DNA of 64,000 bases from Mycolicibacterium rhodesiae JS60 (lineage in GTDB: Bacteria; Actinomycetota; Actinomycetes; Mycobacteriales; Mycobacteriaceae): the NCBI GenBank assembly GCA_000230935.2, contig AGIQ01000009.1, positions 62,001-126,000 of the forward strand, written 5' to 3'. This document shows, piece after piece, positions 18,218 through 28,045 of this stretch. Position numbers and translations under genes: made by a program. Within the stretch, counting starts at the first letter, position 1, and each line of letters opens with the position of its first letter. Under the pieces are notes generated by a model. It saw nothing but the letters and a program-made list of their open reading frames with translations. It searched no databases and was not told where the DNA came from.

Positions 18218-19608
18218 TGCCTGACTCCTTGTCTGTCTGTGCCGGCTACCCCGGCTGTGGTTGACGTCTGATCTGCGCCGGCCGCCTGAGCGGCGAGCAG
18301 AATGGGTTCATAGACCGGGGCGAAAGGCGGCGCGTAAGACAGATCGGCGTCCAGAAGCGCGCTAACGTCGAACCCTGCCTGTAATGCGATGGCGGCGACG
18401 TCGATTCGTTTTGCGACACCGTCGCCGACGCCGACCATTTGCGCTCCCAATAGGCGGCCGTCGGGGCGATGGATAAGCCGAACCGTAACTGACTCGGAGC
18501 CCGGGTAGTACTTGGCGCGTGACTTTCCGACAGCTTGCGTCGCTATGGCGTCGATGCCTTCTGCTGCGGCTTCGGCCAGGGTAAGACCGGTGCGGGCTAC
18601 GGCGAGGTCGAAGACCTTGACCACTGCGGTCCCGAGCACTCCGGCGAAGCGCGCCTCGCCACCCGCGGCGTTGATGCCCGCCACTCGACCCGTCTTGTTG
18701 GCCGCTGGCCCCAGCGGGATGAAAGCCGGGCGCTTAAGGATTCGGTGATAGGGCGCAATGCAATCACCGGCCGCGAACACCGATTGCAGTGAAGTCCGCA
18801 TGTGTTCGTCAACCACCAATGCGCCACCAGGTCCACAAACGGCCCCCACGTCCGATCCCAGTGCTGAGCCTGCTCGTACCCCGACCGCAGCCACCATGAG
18901 GTCGACCTCGATACGCTCGTCGCCCATCGAGACCTGCAGACATGACCCGTCGTCGATGGCAGATTCAACTCGGCAGCCCAGCCGTACATCGACACCGTGA
19001 CGCACTAGCTCGGCGTGTACCCGTTCACTGATGGTTCCATCGAAGTTGGGCAAGACCATCGGCAACGCTTCGGCGATGGTGACCGCGACGCCGCGCTCGG
19101 CAAGCGCTTCTGCCATCTCAAGGCCGATATACCCGCCTCCGACGATGAGTGCCCGACGGGCGTTGCGCTCATCGAGCAGTCGGTGCAGACGGACCGCGTC
19201 GTCCAGGTTCCGAACGGTGAAGATGCGATCGCTTCGGGTTGCCAGCGCCCCAGGAACGATCGGGGTGCCGCCGGTGGCGAGAACCAGGCTGTCATATCCG
19301 ATTTCGTAGCCGACGCCGTCCTGGCTTACGGAGAGCACTTTGCGGTCGGGGTCCAGACGTGTGGCTTCAACACCGAATCGCAAGTCGATTCGCCGCTTTT
19401 CGCGAAAGAACTCGGGACGATACGCGAACAAATCGTCCGATTCGGCGATGACGTCGGAAACGTAGTACGGCAAACCACATAGGCCGTATGCCGCGTGGTT
19501 GCCGGACTCCAGCACCACGATCTCAAGATCTGAATTGGTTCGGCGGGCGGCGGATGCGGCCGACATTCCGGCCGCTCCACTCCCCACCACGACAAGCCGG
19601 TTGCTCAC
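18214..19608 (-). CDS. FAD-dependent NAD(P)-disulfide oxidoreductase (CoA/CoM disulfide reductase type)
   Basis: 464 aa. Rossmann FAD motif GSGAAG near the start, second nucleotide-binding motif GGGYIGLEMAE (about 155-165), and a C-terminal dimerisation domain. The redox residue is a single Cys, C44 in LCGLPYY, as in CoA-disulfide reductases; the CxxC or CFC pairs of glutathione reductase or of 2-ketopropyl-CoM oxidoreductase/carboxylase are absent. It starts the minus-strand series and lies back-to-back with CoM synthesis genes. Likely job: reducing CoM-containing disulfides or a CoM thioether product to recover free CoM (inference). Confidence 0.85.
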   Translation of the reverse strand: MSNRLVVVGSGAAGMSAASAARRTNSDLEIVVLESGNHAAYGLCGLPYYVSDVIAESDDLFAYRPEFFREKRRIDLRFGVEATRLDPDRKVLSVSQDGVGYEIGYDSLVLATGGTPIVPGALATRSDRIFTVRNLDDAVRLHRLLDERNARRALIVGGGYIGLEMAEALAERGVAVTIAEALPMVLPNFDGTISERVHAELVRHGVDVRLGCRVESAIDDGSCLQVSMGDERIEVDLMVAAVGVRAGSALGSDVGAVCGPGGALVVDEHMRTSLQSVFAAGDCIAPYHRILKRPAFIPLGPAANKTGRVAGINAAGGEARFAGVLGTAVVKVFDLAVARTGLTLAEAAAEGIDAIATQAVGKSRAKYYPGSESVTVRLIHRPDGRLLGAQMVGVGDGVAKRIDVAAIALQAGFDVSALLDADLSYAPPFAPVYEPILLAAQAAGADQTSTTAGVAGTDRQGVRQ

Positions 19609-19776
19609 CTGGGGCCTCCTTTACCTGACGAACGGTAGGCCTGAGGACATCGCCCCATCCATGTCCCGACAGGGTTAACTCCGGGCAATTGTTAGGCCGC
19701 TTGAGACAAAGACGCGTGGGGCTGGTGACCCTACCGTGAGGGTTGCTGGACATCGCAGCGTCGGAGGTAAGGGATC
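19609..19776. promoter_or_regulatory. Divergent intergenic region of the CoM recycling and CoM biosynthesis units
   Basis: 168 bp separate the two divergent start codons and must hold both promoters. TACCGT at about 19733-19738 could be a -10 element for the plus-strand operon, but no matching -35 is convincing. The plus-strand ATG has a GGAGG site. No strong palindrome was found here. Confidence 0.35.
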
Positions 19777-20550
19777 ATGTGGGAGACTCCTGATTTTCTT
19801 GAATTGCCTGTGCGGCAAAGAAAGCCGCGACAGACGGGGCTCACGCATGTCCTGGACAAGGGGGCGCCGACCAGCGCCCTGGAAGCGGTGTTGGCTGGAG
19901 CGGGGCAGTTCGTGGACGTGCTTAAGATCGGCTGGGGCACCGCCTACATCGACCCGCACCTCAAAGCGCGAGTGGCGCTCTGCCATACCCATGGGGTGAT
20001 CAGCTGTTTGGGTGGCACCCTGTTGGAGATATGTCAGGCCCAGGGCCGGGTGGCAGAGCTGCGCGATTGGGCGAGCGATATCGGTATCGACGCTGTCGAG
20101 GTGTCAAACGGCATGCAAATGATGACCACGACGCAGAAGATTTCGTTGGTGGGCCGATTCGCCCAAGAATTCATCGTGCTTGCCGAGACAGGCGCCAAGG
20201 ATGCCTCCGCGCCGGTGGTAGCGGAGCAATGGATTAGCGAGATGCGTGCCGATCTCGACGCCGGCGCGTCCTACGTCATCGCTGAGGGTCGCGAATCGGG
20301 CACGGTGGGCCTATATGACACCGACGGGTCGCTGAGGACTGATCTCGTCGAATCCATTGCGATGCTTGGTACTGAGCGCGTCATCTTCGAGGCACCGCGA
20401 AAAGCTCAACAGGCAGAACTGATCAAGCGCTTCGGACCGATGGTCAATATCGGCAACATCGCACTCGAGGATCCCATCGCGGTCGAGACACTACGACTTG
20501 GGCTGCGTGCCGACACTGCTCCCCGTACGAACCCTGCGCGTCGACGATGA
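19777..20550 (+). CDS. comA: Phosphosulfolactate synthase
   Basis: First step of CoM biosynthesis: adds sulfite to phosphoenolpyruvate to give phosphosulfolactate. The 257-aa protein has the ComA TIM-barrel pattern, including GLTHVLDKGAP, FVDVLKIGWGTAYI, GIDAVEVSNGMQ and VIAEGRESGTVGLYD. GGAGG precedes the ATG. It begins the five-gene operon on the plus strand and overlaps the next gene by 4 bp (ATGA). In Xanthobacter the equivalent is called xcbB. Finding it beside an epoxyalkane:CoM transferase shows the host can make its own CoM. Confidence 0.93.
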   Translation: MWETPDFLELPVRQRKPRQTGLTHVLDKGAPTSALEAVLAGAGQFVDVLKIGWGTAYIDPHLKARVALCHTHGVISCLGGTLLEICQAQGRVAELRDWASDIGIDAVEVSNGMQMMTTTQKISLVGRFAQEFIVLAETGAKDASAPVVAEQWISEMRADLDAGASYVIAEGRESGTVGLYDTDGSLRTDLVESIAMLGTERVIFEAPRKAQQAELIKRFGPMVNIGNIALEDPIAVETLRLGLRADTAPRTNPARRR

Positions 20551-21473
20551 TCGACCTACCTGCCGTCAATGAGATCACCCGGCCCTACCGCGGATTATCC
20601 GTCCAGGAAGTCGATTTCGATCTTACCGAGGCCGCAATTACGCACTACCTGGCCGGCCGTGAGGTTTACCGACGCACCTCGTTCCTCGCGCTACGCAGGA
20701 AGGATCACACCGCGCTGGTCGCTGTCCTCAAGGAGTCCTCTGCACCGTTGTTCTCGCCCGTTGTCGAGCTGCGAGTGCTTGCGCTTCCTGAGCAGGTCGC
20801 GTTCATCGAATCGCCTGATACCGACGTAGGCAATGCGACGGCGTTAGCGACGGCGGCGCGGACACATCACAGAGACGGTGTCCTCGCGTACGTCGTGCAG
20901 GGCCGTTATCAACATATCAATTTCATTTGGGATCCCTGTCCGATCCCCGTCCGGCTGACAGAAGTCGTCCCGCCGTGGCCCCCCAAGCTCTTTGCGATGG
21001 CGCAGCAAGCAATCGCGTTCGACGAGGAGCTTCCACCGATCGAATTGCAACTCGACGCCGTGGACATCACGGAGTTAGCCCAGCAAAATCCAGCACCCGA
21101 CTATCTGTTGCCGTGCCGAGGTGCCGGTACCGAAATCGCTGGCAGAGTCTCCTTTCTCGACACTCGCCCAGCGGATCGTTTGAACTGGCTGATGATTGGG
21201 TGCACACGGTCGTTAGAGTTTCACCGCCATTTCTACGATGACGAGCCTGATCGCATCGACATCTGTCCCGCCGCGAGTGCTCGCAGCCCGGGCGAATTGA
21301 CACTGGCTAAATGCTGTCTGATCGAGCGTGGTATCAGATTCGAACCTGGTGCCGCGGTGGTCCCGTGGGGCTCGAACCTCGACGAGGTCCGAGAGGCGCT
21401 GAGATATTTGACCGGAGTTCCGCCAGTGAGCCGTCTACAAACCGGGAGCGACGATGAGCACCAGCGTGCTTGA
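20547..21473 (+). CDS. Unknown protein within the CoM biosynthesis operon
   Basis: 308 aa, no family recognised. It overlaps comA by 4 bp and the next lyase gene by 20 bp, so it is very probably translated in step with the CoM enzymes. It has seven or so Cys residues, among them LLPCRGAG, MIGCTRSLEFH, DICP and KCCLIERG. No signal peptide or membrane segment is seen. Position suggests a role in CoM synthesis, for example a decarboxylation or reduction step lacking an assigned family, or protein assembly. That is inference only. Confidence 0.8.
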   Translation: MIDLPAVNEITRPYRGLSVQEVDFDLTEAAITHYLAGREVYRRTSFLALRRKDHTALVAVLKESSAPLFSPVVELRVLALPEQVAFIESPDTDVGNATALATAARTHHRDGVLAYVVQGRYQHINFIWDPCPIPVRLTEVVPPWPPKLFAMAQQAIAFDEELPPIELQLDAVDITELAQQNPAPDYLLPCRGAGTEIAGRVSFLDTRPADRLNWLMIGCTRSLEFHRHFYDDEPDRIDICPAASARSPGELTLAKCCLIERGIRFEPGAAVVPWGSNLDEVREALRYLTGVPPVSRLQTGSDDEHQRA

Positions 21474-22806
21474 TTCTGTTGTTTACCGACATCTTTGGGG
21501 TACCGACGAAGTGCGCGGGTTGCTCGATGAGACCGCCCGACTTCAGGGATGGTTGGACATCCTCGCGAGGCTGTCTGAGGCACAGGCCGAGGTAGGAATA
21601 ATTCCGGCCGATTGTGCTCAGATAATCTGTGAGCACGCAGATGTGGCGCTGCTAGACATTGATGAAATCGCCGAGCAGACCAGAGCGACAGGGCATTCGA
21701 CCTTGGGCCTGATCCGTTGCCTACAGGAGGTGCTTCCGGAGCGTGCGCGCGAGTGGGTGTACTACGGCGCCACGGTCCAGGATCTGACAGACACTTGGTT
21801 TGCCACGGTGATGCGTAGCGTCGGAGACATCGTGCAACGCGATTTGAAAACGTTAGAGTCAGAAGCGGTTCGCCTGGCCGTGGAACACCGTGACACAGTC
21901 ATGTGCGGTCGGACCCATGGCCAGCCCGGATTGCCGATCACGTTTGGCTACAAAGCTGCTGTCTGGGTCTCTGAACTTCGTCGTCACCTCGAGCGCTTGC
22001 GTGAGGGCAGGACACGGTGGGAGTTCGTCCAGCTCGGCGGCGCCCTTGGAACGATGGAGTTCTGGGGTGACGCTGCAGTGCCTATGCTGCGCGCCTTCGC
22101 GCGGCGGATGGAACTGCAGGTCCCTGAAATCCCCTGGCTCACATCCAGAGACAGGATTTCTGAGTTCGTCACATTGCTAGCGATGATCTCCGCAACGATC
22201 GGTAAGATCGGACAAGAGATTTACGAGCTCCAAAGACCGGAAATCGATGAACTTCAGGAGCCGCATAAGCACGGCACCGTCGGAAGCATCACGATGCCCC
22301 ACAAGGTCAATCCGGAGATCTCAGAACACCTCGTCACGCTGTCACGGCTGGTACGGGCCGATGCTTCTGTTGCCTTGGAGGGCATCCTCAGCGAGCATGA
22401 GCGTGACGGCCGGTCCTGGAAATGCGAGTGGGTTGTAGTGCCAGAAGCGTGTCAACTGGCCTGTGTTGCTACGCAATTGGCAATTGGTCTCCTTTCCGGA
22501 TTGCGAGTCAACACTCAGCGCATGCGTGACAACCTCATAGCGCGAGGCGGATACGTGCAGTCTGCGGCAGCACTTCGGACGCTCTCTGATTCCGTGGGGA
22601 AGCACACCGCCCAGCAGTTGCTCTACGACGCGACGATGAAGGGGATTGGCGATCGTTCCTCGCTCGCCGAGGCCCTGTTATCTGACAATCGGATACACCG
22701 CTATCTCACCGCTGATCAAATCGCCGACATCATTGAGTCTGCTGACGTATTGGGCTCCGCAGGCTACTTCATCGACACCGTTATCCAGAATGGCGGAGCA
22801 TCTTGA
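21454..22806 (+). CDS. Aspartase/fumarase superfamily lyase (XcbC-like, CoM biosynthesis)
   Basis: 450 aa, close in style to adenylosuccinate lyase and carboxymuconate cycloisomerase. The superfamily signature is GSITMPHKVNPEI at about 276-288, and GRTHGQPGLPITFGYKAAVW holds the second conserved region. In bacterial CoM synthesis a member of this superfamily eliminates phosphate from phosphosulfolactate to give sulfoacrylate; this gene, next to comA, is the best match for that role. Assignment to that step rather than a later one is by homology and order. Confidence 0.82.
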   Translation: MSTSVLDSVVYRHLWGTDEVRGLLDETARLQGWLDILARLSEAQAEVGIIPADCAQIICEHADVALLDIDEIAEQTRATGHSTLGLIRCLQEVLPERAREWVYYGATVQDLTDTWFATVMRSVGDIVQRDLKTLESEAVRLAVEHRDTVMCGRTHGQPGLPITFGYKAAVWVSELRRHLERLREGRTRWEFVQLGGALGTMEFWGDAAVPMLRAFARRMELQVPEIPWLTSRDRISEFVTLLAMISATIGKIGQEIYELQRPEIDELQEPHKHGTVGSITMPHKVNPEISEHLVTLSRLVRADASVALEGILSEHERDGRSWKCEWVVVPEACQLACVATQLAIGLLSGLRVNTQRMRDNLIARGGYVQSAAALRTLSDSVGKHTAQQLLYDATMKGIGDRSSLAEALLSDNRIHRYLTADQIADIIESADVLGSAGYFIDTVIQNGGAS

Positions 22807-23810
22807 ACGGAACTTACCTAATGGCTGACGTTGTAGATGTCGGCACCGCGCCACTCCCGCGGGTTGCCTTCGTCCGCGAGCCCACTCCACTTCATCAGGC
22901 TGCGCGCCTGTCTGACGCACTCGGTGTCGAAGTCTGGTTCAAACGCGATGACCTGAGCGGCATTGGCCTTGGCGGAAATAAACTTCGGGGTCTTGAGTAC
23001 TTGATCGCTGACGCACTCACCCAGGGCTGCGACAGCCTGGTGACCGGAGCCGGGCCGCAATCAAATTGGGCGATGTTGGCCGCATTGACTGCACGCCAGG
23101 TCGGGATCGAGCCCTATCTAGTTCACTACGGCCCACCTACAGTTGCGACCGGCAACCTGCTGCTGATTGATCTGATCAATGTCGATCGGCGCTTCACGGG
23201 CAGTCCCGACCGCACCTCGGTGGACGACGAGATGGTCCGCTTGTGCAATGACCTAGTTGCGTCCGGGCGCAAGCCATACGCCATCCCACGGGGTGGCGCC
23301 AGTAGCCGCGGTGCTGCCGGATATGTACGTGCTGGTATCGAATTGGACCGCCAGTGGCGTGAATTCGGGGTGGCACCGTCACAGATTTGGTTGCCGGCGG
23401 GATCGTGCACAACCCATGCGGGCCTCGTCACCGCCGCGCGCTGGCTAGGATGGTCAACGGAGATTGTCGGGGTTACTGTCAGTCGACCGAGCGGCGAGTG
23501 CACTGAACGTGTCGAAGAAATCTCGGCGTCTTGCGCCTCCCTTCTGGACATCACAACGCAGGCTGATCGCCCTGTCCAAGTGATTGACGGTTACATCGGG
23601 CCCGGCTACGGGATCGCCTCCCCGGCGGGTGACGCAGCGGCCACCCTCGTGGCTGCACTCGAAGGGATCTTTCTGGATCCGCTCTTCGGCGCGAAGGCAA
23701 TGGCGGCGCTCATCGATGCAGCACATGAGGGCCGTGTGAGCGGACCAGTTGTGTTCCTCGTAACTGGAGGTGCACCGACACTGTTCGCCGCCGGAAAGGT
23801 ATTCGTATGA
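22803..23810 (+). CDS. PLP-dependent enzyme, D-cysteine desulfhydrase/ACC deaminase type (XcbE-like)
   Basis: 335 aa. Fold type II PLP enzyme with the Schiff-base lysine at K60 in GLGGNKLRGLEYL and the family segment GAGPQSNWA. The start may be TTG 22803, which overlaps the previous stop, or ATG 22821. It overlaps the next gene by 4 bp. In bacterial CoM synthesis PLP enzymes of this group take part in introducing the thiol sulfur; that role is applied here by family and operon position. Confidence 0.82.
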   Translation: MNGTYLMADVVDVGTAPLPRVAFVREPTPLHQAARLSDALGVEVWFKRDDLSGIGLGGNKLRGLEYLIADALTQGCDSLVTGAGPQSNWAMLAALTARQVGIEPYLVHYGPPTVATGNLLLIDLINVDRRFTGSPDRTSVDDEMVRLCNDLVASGRKPYAIPRGGASSRGAAGYVRAGIELDRQWREFGVAPSQIWLPAGSCTTHAGLVTAARWLGWSTEIVGVTVSRPSGECTERVEEISASCASLLDITTQADRPVQVIDGYIGPGYGIASPAGDAAATLVAALEGIFLDPLFGAKAMAALIDAAHEGRVSGPVVFLVTGGAPTLFAAGKVFV

Positions 23811-25354
23811 CCGCTCGTGTGCCCAATGGATATCTGGGTGCAGAGGCAGCCATCAAGAGCGGGCCCGCCGCGGAACTGGTAGCGGCCGGATATCAGCTCG
23901 AATTGTCGGATGCTCCGATATTGCACCGTGGTCTGGGACTCGCCGATCTCGCGCACGTACTGACGTTACGCGAGAACGGCATAGTCCCAACCGACGTCGC
24001 AGTGCGGCTGCTTCGTGAGGTCCTTGATGTATTGGGAGTCAAACCGGAGGACTTCCCTTACGACTCGGTGTACGGGGACGCCTATAACAGCCGTGAGCGT
24101 GAGTTCGAACGTCGCCTTGGCGATGATGCCGGCTGGCTTCACACCGGGCGAACGCGCCGCGAGGCCGGCCGGATCGCCTTTCGACTAGCCCTCCGCAACA
24201 TGATTCTCGATCTTCATAAATCCGTGGACGACTTTGTTGGAGCGGTGACGAAACAAGCGAGTCAACATGCCGAGACAATCTGGCCTGAAAGCACTTACCT
24301 GCAGCCCGCCCAGCCGTCGACCTTTGGCCACTATCTGTCGAGTTTTGGCGAACAGGCGATGCGTCAGCTTCAGCGACTACAGATTGACTACGGCTGGGCC
24401 GACCGCTCCCCCGCTGGCGTCGGCGGGGTCGGCGGGGGCTGGATCCCCTTGGATCGTCACAAACTATCTCGTCGACTGGGTTTCGAGGCCCCGGGTGCAC
24501 ACACCCGCGATATCATGTGGGCCACAGACGGTCTTGCAGACGTCGCGTTGACCGCAGTCCAGTCCGCGACCACGATCGATCGCCTTGCGGAAGACTTCGA
24601 GATCTTCACGAGCCCCAACTTCGGGTACGTCAGCCTGGATCCGTCGCTTTGTCGCGCCTCGGTTCTCCTTCCCCAGAAGCGAAACCCATACGCAATCGCG
24701 GTGATTCGGTCGGGAGCGGGAACCTTGGTCGGAAAAGCGACCGGACTTCTGGTGACACAACGAACACCCTCCGCGCGGACCGATAATTGGTTGCACGCCT
24801 ACGGCGAGGTAACCTCCGCCATGAGATTGGCGATCCAGGTTGTGCAACTTGGAGCTCGCGTAGTAGACACGCTGACAGTCGATGTAGGCCGCATGGCCGC
24901 CGACGCGCGAAGAAACTTCACCGGGGCAACAGATATGGCAGAGATATTGGTTGCGGACCACAACGTGGACTACCGTCGCGCTTATCGCGTTGTGGGCCGT
25001 GCAGTCACCGCAGCCGCAGAACGCGGTGACGACCAGGTCTCCGCGAAGGATCTAGTGGATGCAACGTCCGCAGTGTTGGGGTATCCGATCGAGCCCGATG
25101 ACACGTTGCTGAAGCTAGCAAGGGATCCCACTAGTGCTGTTTATCGCCGGGTCGTCACCGGCGGTAGCTCGCCGGGGCGAGTGCACGAATTTGTCGCGGG
25201 ACTGGAACGACGGCTGGCCCCAGCGACTCGTTGGCGCACCGATCAACGCCAAAGAATCGACAAGGCCGAGCAACTGCTGATCTGGGAGGCCGAATCGCTC
25301 GTGCAGGGCGACAACAGCGGCCTGCCGCGATCTCAGCAGGAGGATGTCGAATAG
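23807..25354 (+). CDS. Argininosuccinate lyase-like protein (XcbD-like, CoM biosynthesis)
   Basis: 515 aa member of the aspartase/fumarase superfamily, argininosuccinate-lyase branch: HTGRTRREAGRIAF near residue 110 and VLLPQKRNPYAIAV at about 286-299 (usual text SSxMPQKxNP). The changed residues around the signature loop fit a new substrate. It is the last gene of the operon. A second superfamily member beside the XcbC-like one mirrors the Xanthobacter CoM cluster; a part in the thiolation step is inferred. Confidence 0.82.
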   Translation: MTARVPNGYLGAEAAIKSGPAAELVAAGYQLELSDAPILHRGLGLADLAHVLTLRENGIVPTDVAVRLLREVLDVLGVKPEDFPYDSVYGDAYNSREREFERRLGDDAGWLHTGRTRREAGRIAFRLALRNMILDLHKSVDDFVGAVTKQASQHAETIWPESTYLQPAQPSTFGHYLSSFGEQAMRQLQRLQIDYGWADRSPAGVGGVGGGWIPLDRHKLSRRLGFEAPGAHTRDIMWATDGLADVALTAVQSATTIDRLAEDFEIFTSPNFGYVSLDPSLCRASVLLPQKRNPYAIAVIRSGAGTLVGKATGLLVTQRTPSARTDNWLHAYGEVTSAMRLAIQVVQLGARVVDTLTVDVGRMAADARRNFTGATDMAEILVADHNVDYRRAYRVVGRAVTAAAERGDDQVSAKDLVDATSAVLGYPIEPDDTLLKLARDPTSAVYRRVVTGGSSPGRVHEFVAGLERRLAPATRWRTDQRQRIDKAEQLLIWEAESLVQGDNSGLPRSQQEDVE

Positions 25355-25386
25355 TAGGTAACCTCGACGCCACAAAGGTCTATGCG

Positions 25387-25401
25387 GTGCCTGACAGGCA
25401 C
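25387..25401. terminator. Small hairpin between convergent operons
   Basis: GTGCCTGACAGGCAC forms a 6-bp stem with a 3-nt loop in the 158-bp gap between the CoM operon and the convergent molybdoenzyme gene. There is no U-run, so terminator function is only suggested by location. Confidence 0.25.
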
Positions 25402-25512
25402 GCACGATCATTGTCCGGACCCCGTATCGGGCACCTACCTCAAAACAGGAACTCCTTGGCGCTTCAGCGCATCTAACGCTGCAGGCGGTCGTGTGTTTGG
25501 CGCGTCGCGCCT

Positions 25513-27909
25513 CTAGCTCTCCCCTGCCATTTCGCTAGCAAGTGCGATCGTGGCAGCTACACGGGGTGTTTGACGAAGCTGAATCGCTTCACGGTCGCTC
25601 ACGACTGCCGGTGGCGCAAAGGCGTAGGTCGGCGCCGAGAAGCCATCGACGAGTTCAATGTCGACGAGCGTGGTTCCGGATGAGGAAGCTTGCGCTAGAA
25701 GAGATGTACCGAAATCTGCGGTGAGCACGTTCGGGTTGCCGTGCCGGTCGAGCGAACCCGCGATGCCAGGTGTTTCTGGGTCGAACCAGGCCCCGGTAGC
25801 CATTACGACTACTCCCGGCCGCACATCGTCGGTGATCATTGCTCCCGCGAGGCAGGAGCCGCGGGCGTTCCAAAGCCGCACGGTCGCTCCGGCATAGATG
25901 CCGCGCTGCTCGGCGTCGATTGGATTGATATGTACCGGCTCTCGGCCGGCTACCTTGCCGGCGCGGCTGTAAGACCCATTGTCGTATTGGCTGTGCAGGC
26001 GCCGACTAGGCTGGTTGGAGATCAGATGAAAGAGCTGACGCTCGTCTGAACTACCGCCAAGCCACTCGCACGGCTCCATCCATGTGGGATGGGCCGGGCA
26101 ATCGTCGTAACCGAACGAGGCCAGCATCCCAGAGGTGATTTCGATTTTCCCGGAGGGTGTTTGGAGCGGATTTGCCTCGGGATCTTCGCGGAGGAGCGTG
26201 AAGCTGCCGCCGGGCGGATCGGGTGGCTCGGGAAGTGTGACTTGTCCGTGCCGCCAGAATTCCTCGAACGACGGCAAGCTTACTATGGGCGCCAAGCTTG
26301 CAGAGGTTCGCTCGTAGAGTTCTCGCACCCACGCGCCGGCAGTCCGGCCTTCGGTGAACTGGTTCCCAAACCCCAATAGTTGCGCCAAGTCGGCAAAAAT
26401 CTCGTAGTCGGTGAGCACCCCGAGCGGGGGGTCTACCGCGGGATACATTGCGCTCAACGTGGTGTCGGAAGTGCCCGACGCGAAGTCTTGACGCTCTAGC
26501 GATGTCGCAACTGGAAATACGATGTCGGCGAACTTGGCGTTGGCGTTCCACCATGGCTCATGGACGACGATTGTGTCGGGGCGTTGCCATGCGCGTACGA
26601 GGCGGTGGAGATCCTGATGATGGTGGAAGGGATTGCCCCCGGCCCAGTAGATCATCCGGATATCGGGGTACTGGAGTGATTGTCCGTTGTACTCAAACGA
26701 AGTTCCCGGGTAGAGCAGCATGTCGGCGATTCGCGCTACCGGGATGAATCGCTGGACGGAGTTGGTGCCTTGGGGCAGAGCGGCTTTAGGGTGATTACCG
26801 CGGCGAACTCCGATCTGCAAAGTGCCCAGGCCTGCAGCGAATCCGCCCCCTCGACGGCCAAGTGATCCGGAGATAGCGGAAAGCACAACTCCCATCCAGT
26901 GCGCCTGTTCGCCGTGGTGCATTCGCTGGAGCGACCAACTAACGTTAATGACGGTACGCGCAGTAGCGATCGCTGTAGCTAGAGTTCTGATGGTGGCGGC
27001 GTCAATTTCAGTTAGCTCCGAAGCCCACTTGGAATCCTTGGGTACGCCGTCGCTGCGGCCAAGGAGGTAGTCGGCGAAGGTATCAAAACCGACACAACAG
27101 CGCGCAAGGAAGTCTGTGTCGTGGCGTCCGGCCACCACAACTTCGTGAGCTAGAGCGAGCATTAATGCAACATCGGAGCCTGGGCGGATGGGCAGCCACT
27201 CAGCGTCCAGCGAATCGTCGGTATCCGAGCGGACGGGTGAGACATTGACGAATCGGACACCGGCGCGACGGCAACGGTCTTGGAGTTCTGGAACGGTGTG
27301 GTCAGCGATTCCGCCCTGGCAGATTTGCGCGTTTTTGCGGGCCATACCACCGAAGGACACCACGAGTTCACCTCGATCGGCGATCTCGTCATAGGTCGGG
27401 CACCGAGTCGACATGCTCAACGGTGATCCACCGATGATGTGGGGCATGATCACCTCGAGAGCTCCGGCGCTGTAGGTGTTGACTGAATCCACGTAGCCAC
27501 CGGCCATGCCCATAAATCGGCGGATCTGACTCTTCGCGTGATGAAAACGCCCGGCGCTTGCCCATCCGTAGGATCCTGCGTATATCGCGGAATTCCCGAA
27601 CTTTTGTCGTACACGGTCGATCTCGGCGGCTACGAGAGCAGTTGCCATATCGTGCGGGACGGGCACAAATCGATCGCGGCCGCGCCGCCCACCCGCCGGG
27701 CATGGCCCGTCGATTAGCCAACCTTCGCGGATCATAGGCTGGGTGATGCGAGCGTGGTCGCGCTGCGCGGAGGCCATTCCTGAACCAATCGGGGAAGGAG
27801 CGCGGTCCCCCGGGCTCGGTTCGAGCGAGATCACCCTTCCGCTCTCGCTGAGTACGGAGTAACTGCCCCAGTGCGTTACTGTATTGGTGCGGGTACTTTC
27901 GGCTGCCAC
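25513..27909 (-). CDS. BisC/DMSO-reductase-family molybdopterin oxidoreductase
   Basis: 798 aa cytoplasmic-type member of the biotin/methionine/DMSO sulfoxide reductase group. IYAGSYGWASAGRFHHAKSQ and the Mo-ligand serine S147 in NTYSAGALE are typical; there is no N-terminal Fe-S Cys motif and no Tat signal. Family chemistry is reduction of S- or N-oxides using a bis-guanylyl molybdopterin cofactor. It lies downstream of a sulfonate-type ABC transporter on the same strand and converges on the CoM synthesis operon, so a sulfoxide or sulfur compound linked to CoM use is plausible, though not shown. Confidence 0.85.
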   Translation of the reverse strand: MAAESTRTNTVTHWGSYSVLSESGRVISLEPSPGDRAPSPIGSGMASAQRDHARITQPMIREGWLIDGPCPAGGRRGRDRFVPVPHDMATALVAAEIDRVRQKFGNSAIYAGSYGWASAGRFHHAKSQIRRFMGMAGGYVDSVNTYSAGALEVIMPHIIGGSPLSMSTRCPTYDEIADRGELVVSFGGMARKNAQICQGGIADHTVPELQDRCRRAGVRFVNVSPVRSDTDDSLDAEWLPIRPGSDVALMLALAHEVVVAGRHDTDFLARCCVGFDTFADYLLGRSDGVPKDSKWASELTEIDAATIRTLATAIATARTVINVSWSLQRMHHGEQAHWMGVVLSAISGSLGRRGGGFAAGLGTLQIGVRRGNHPKAALPQGTNSVQRFIPVARIADMLLYPGTSFEYNGQSLQYPDIRMIYWAGGNPFHHHQDLHRLVRAWQRPDTIVVHEPWWNANAKFADIVFPVATSLERQDFASGTSDTTLSAMYPAVDPPLGVLTDYEIFADLAQLLGFGNQFTEGRTAGAWVRELYERTSASLAPIVSLPSFEEFWRHGQVTLPEPPDPPGGSFTLLREDPEANPLQTPSGKIEITSGMLASFGYDDCPAHPTWMEPCEWLGGSSDERQLFHLISNQPSRRLHSQYDNGSYSRAGKVAGREPVHINPIDAEQRGIYAGATVRLWNARGSCLAGAMITDDVRPGVVVMATGAWFDPETPGIAGSLDRHGNPNVLTADFGTSLLAQASSSGTTLVDIELVDGFSAPTYAFAPPAVVSDREAIQLRQTPRVAATIALASEMAGES

Positions 27910-28045
27910 TAGGACCGCCCGACCTGCTGCTCATGGGCCTGAAGTTCCGTCTCGACGGATCTGCGATTATCGAATTCCGTTGCATGCAAGCGCTGTTGAA
28001 CATTAGCTGCCAAATGGATATGCGAAATTCTCGCGTCAGGTCGGG

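Noticed and set aside
18214..19608. 2-ketopropyl-CoM oxidoreductase/carboxylase
   Set aside because: That enzyme has a redox Cys pair; here only C44 in LCGLPYY is present, as in CoA-disulfide reductases.
25355..25512. tRNA or small RNA gene between the CoM operon and the molybdoenzyme
   Set aside because: Only a 6-bp hairpin is visible; no cloverleaf or conserved tRNA bases.
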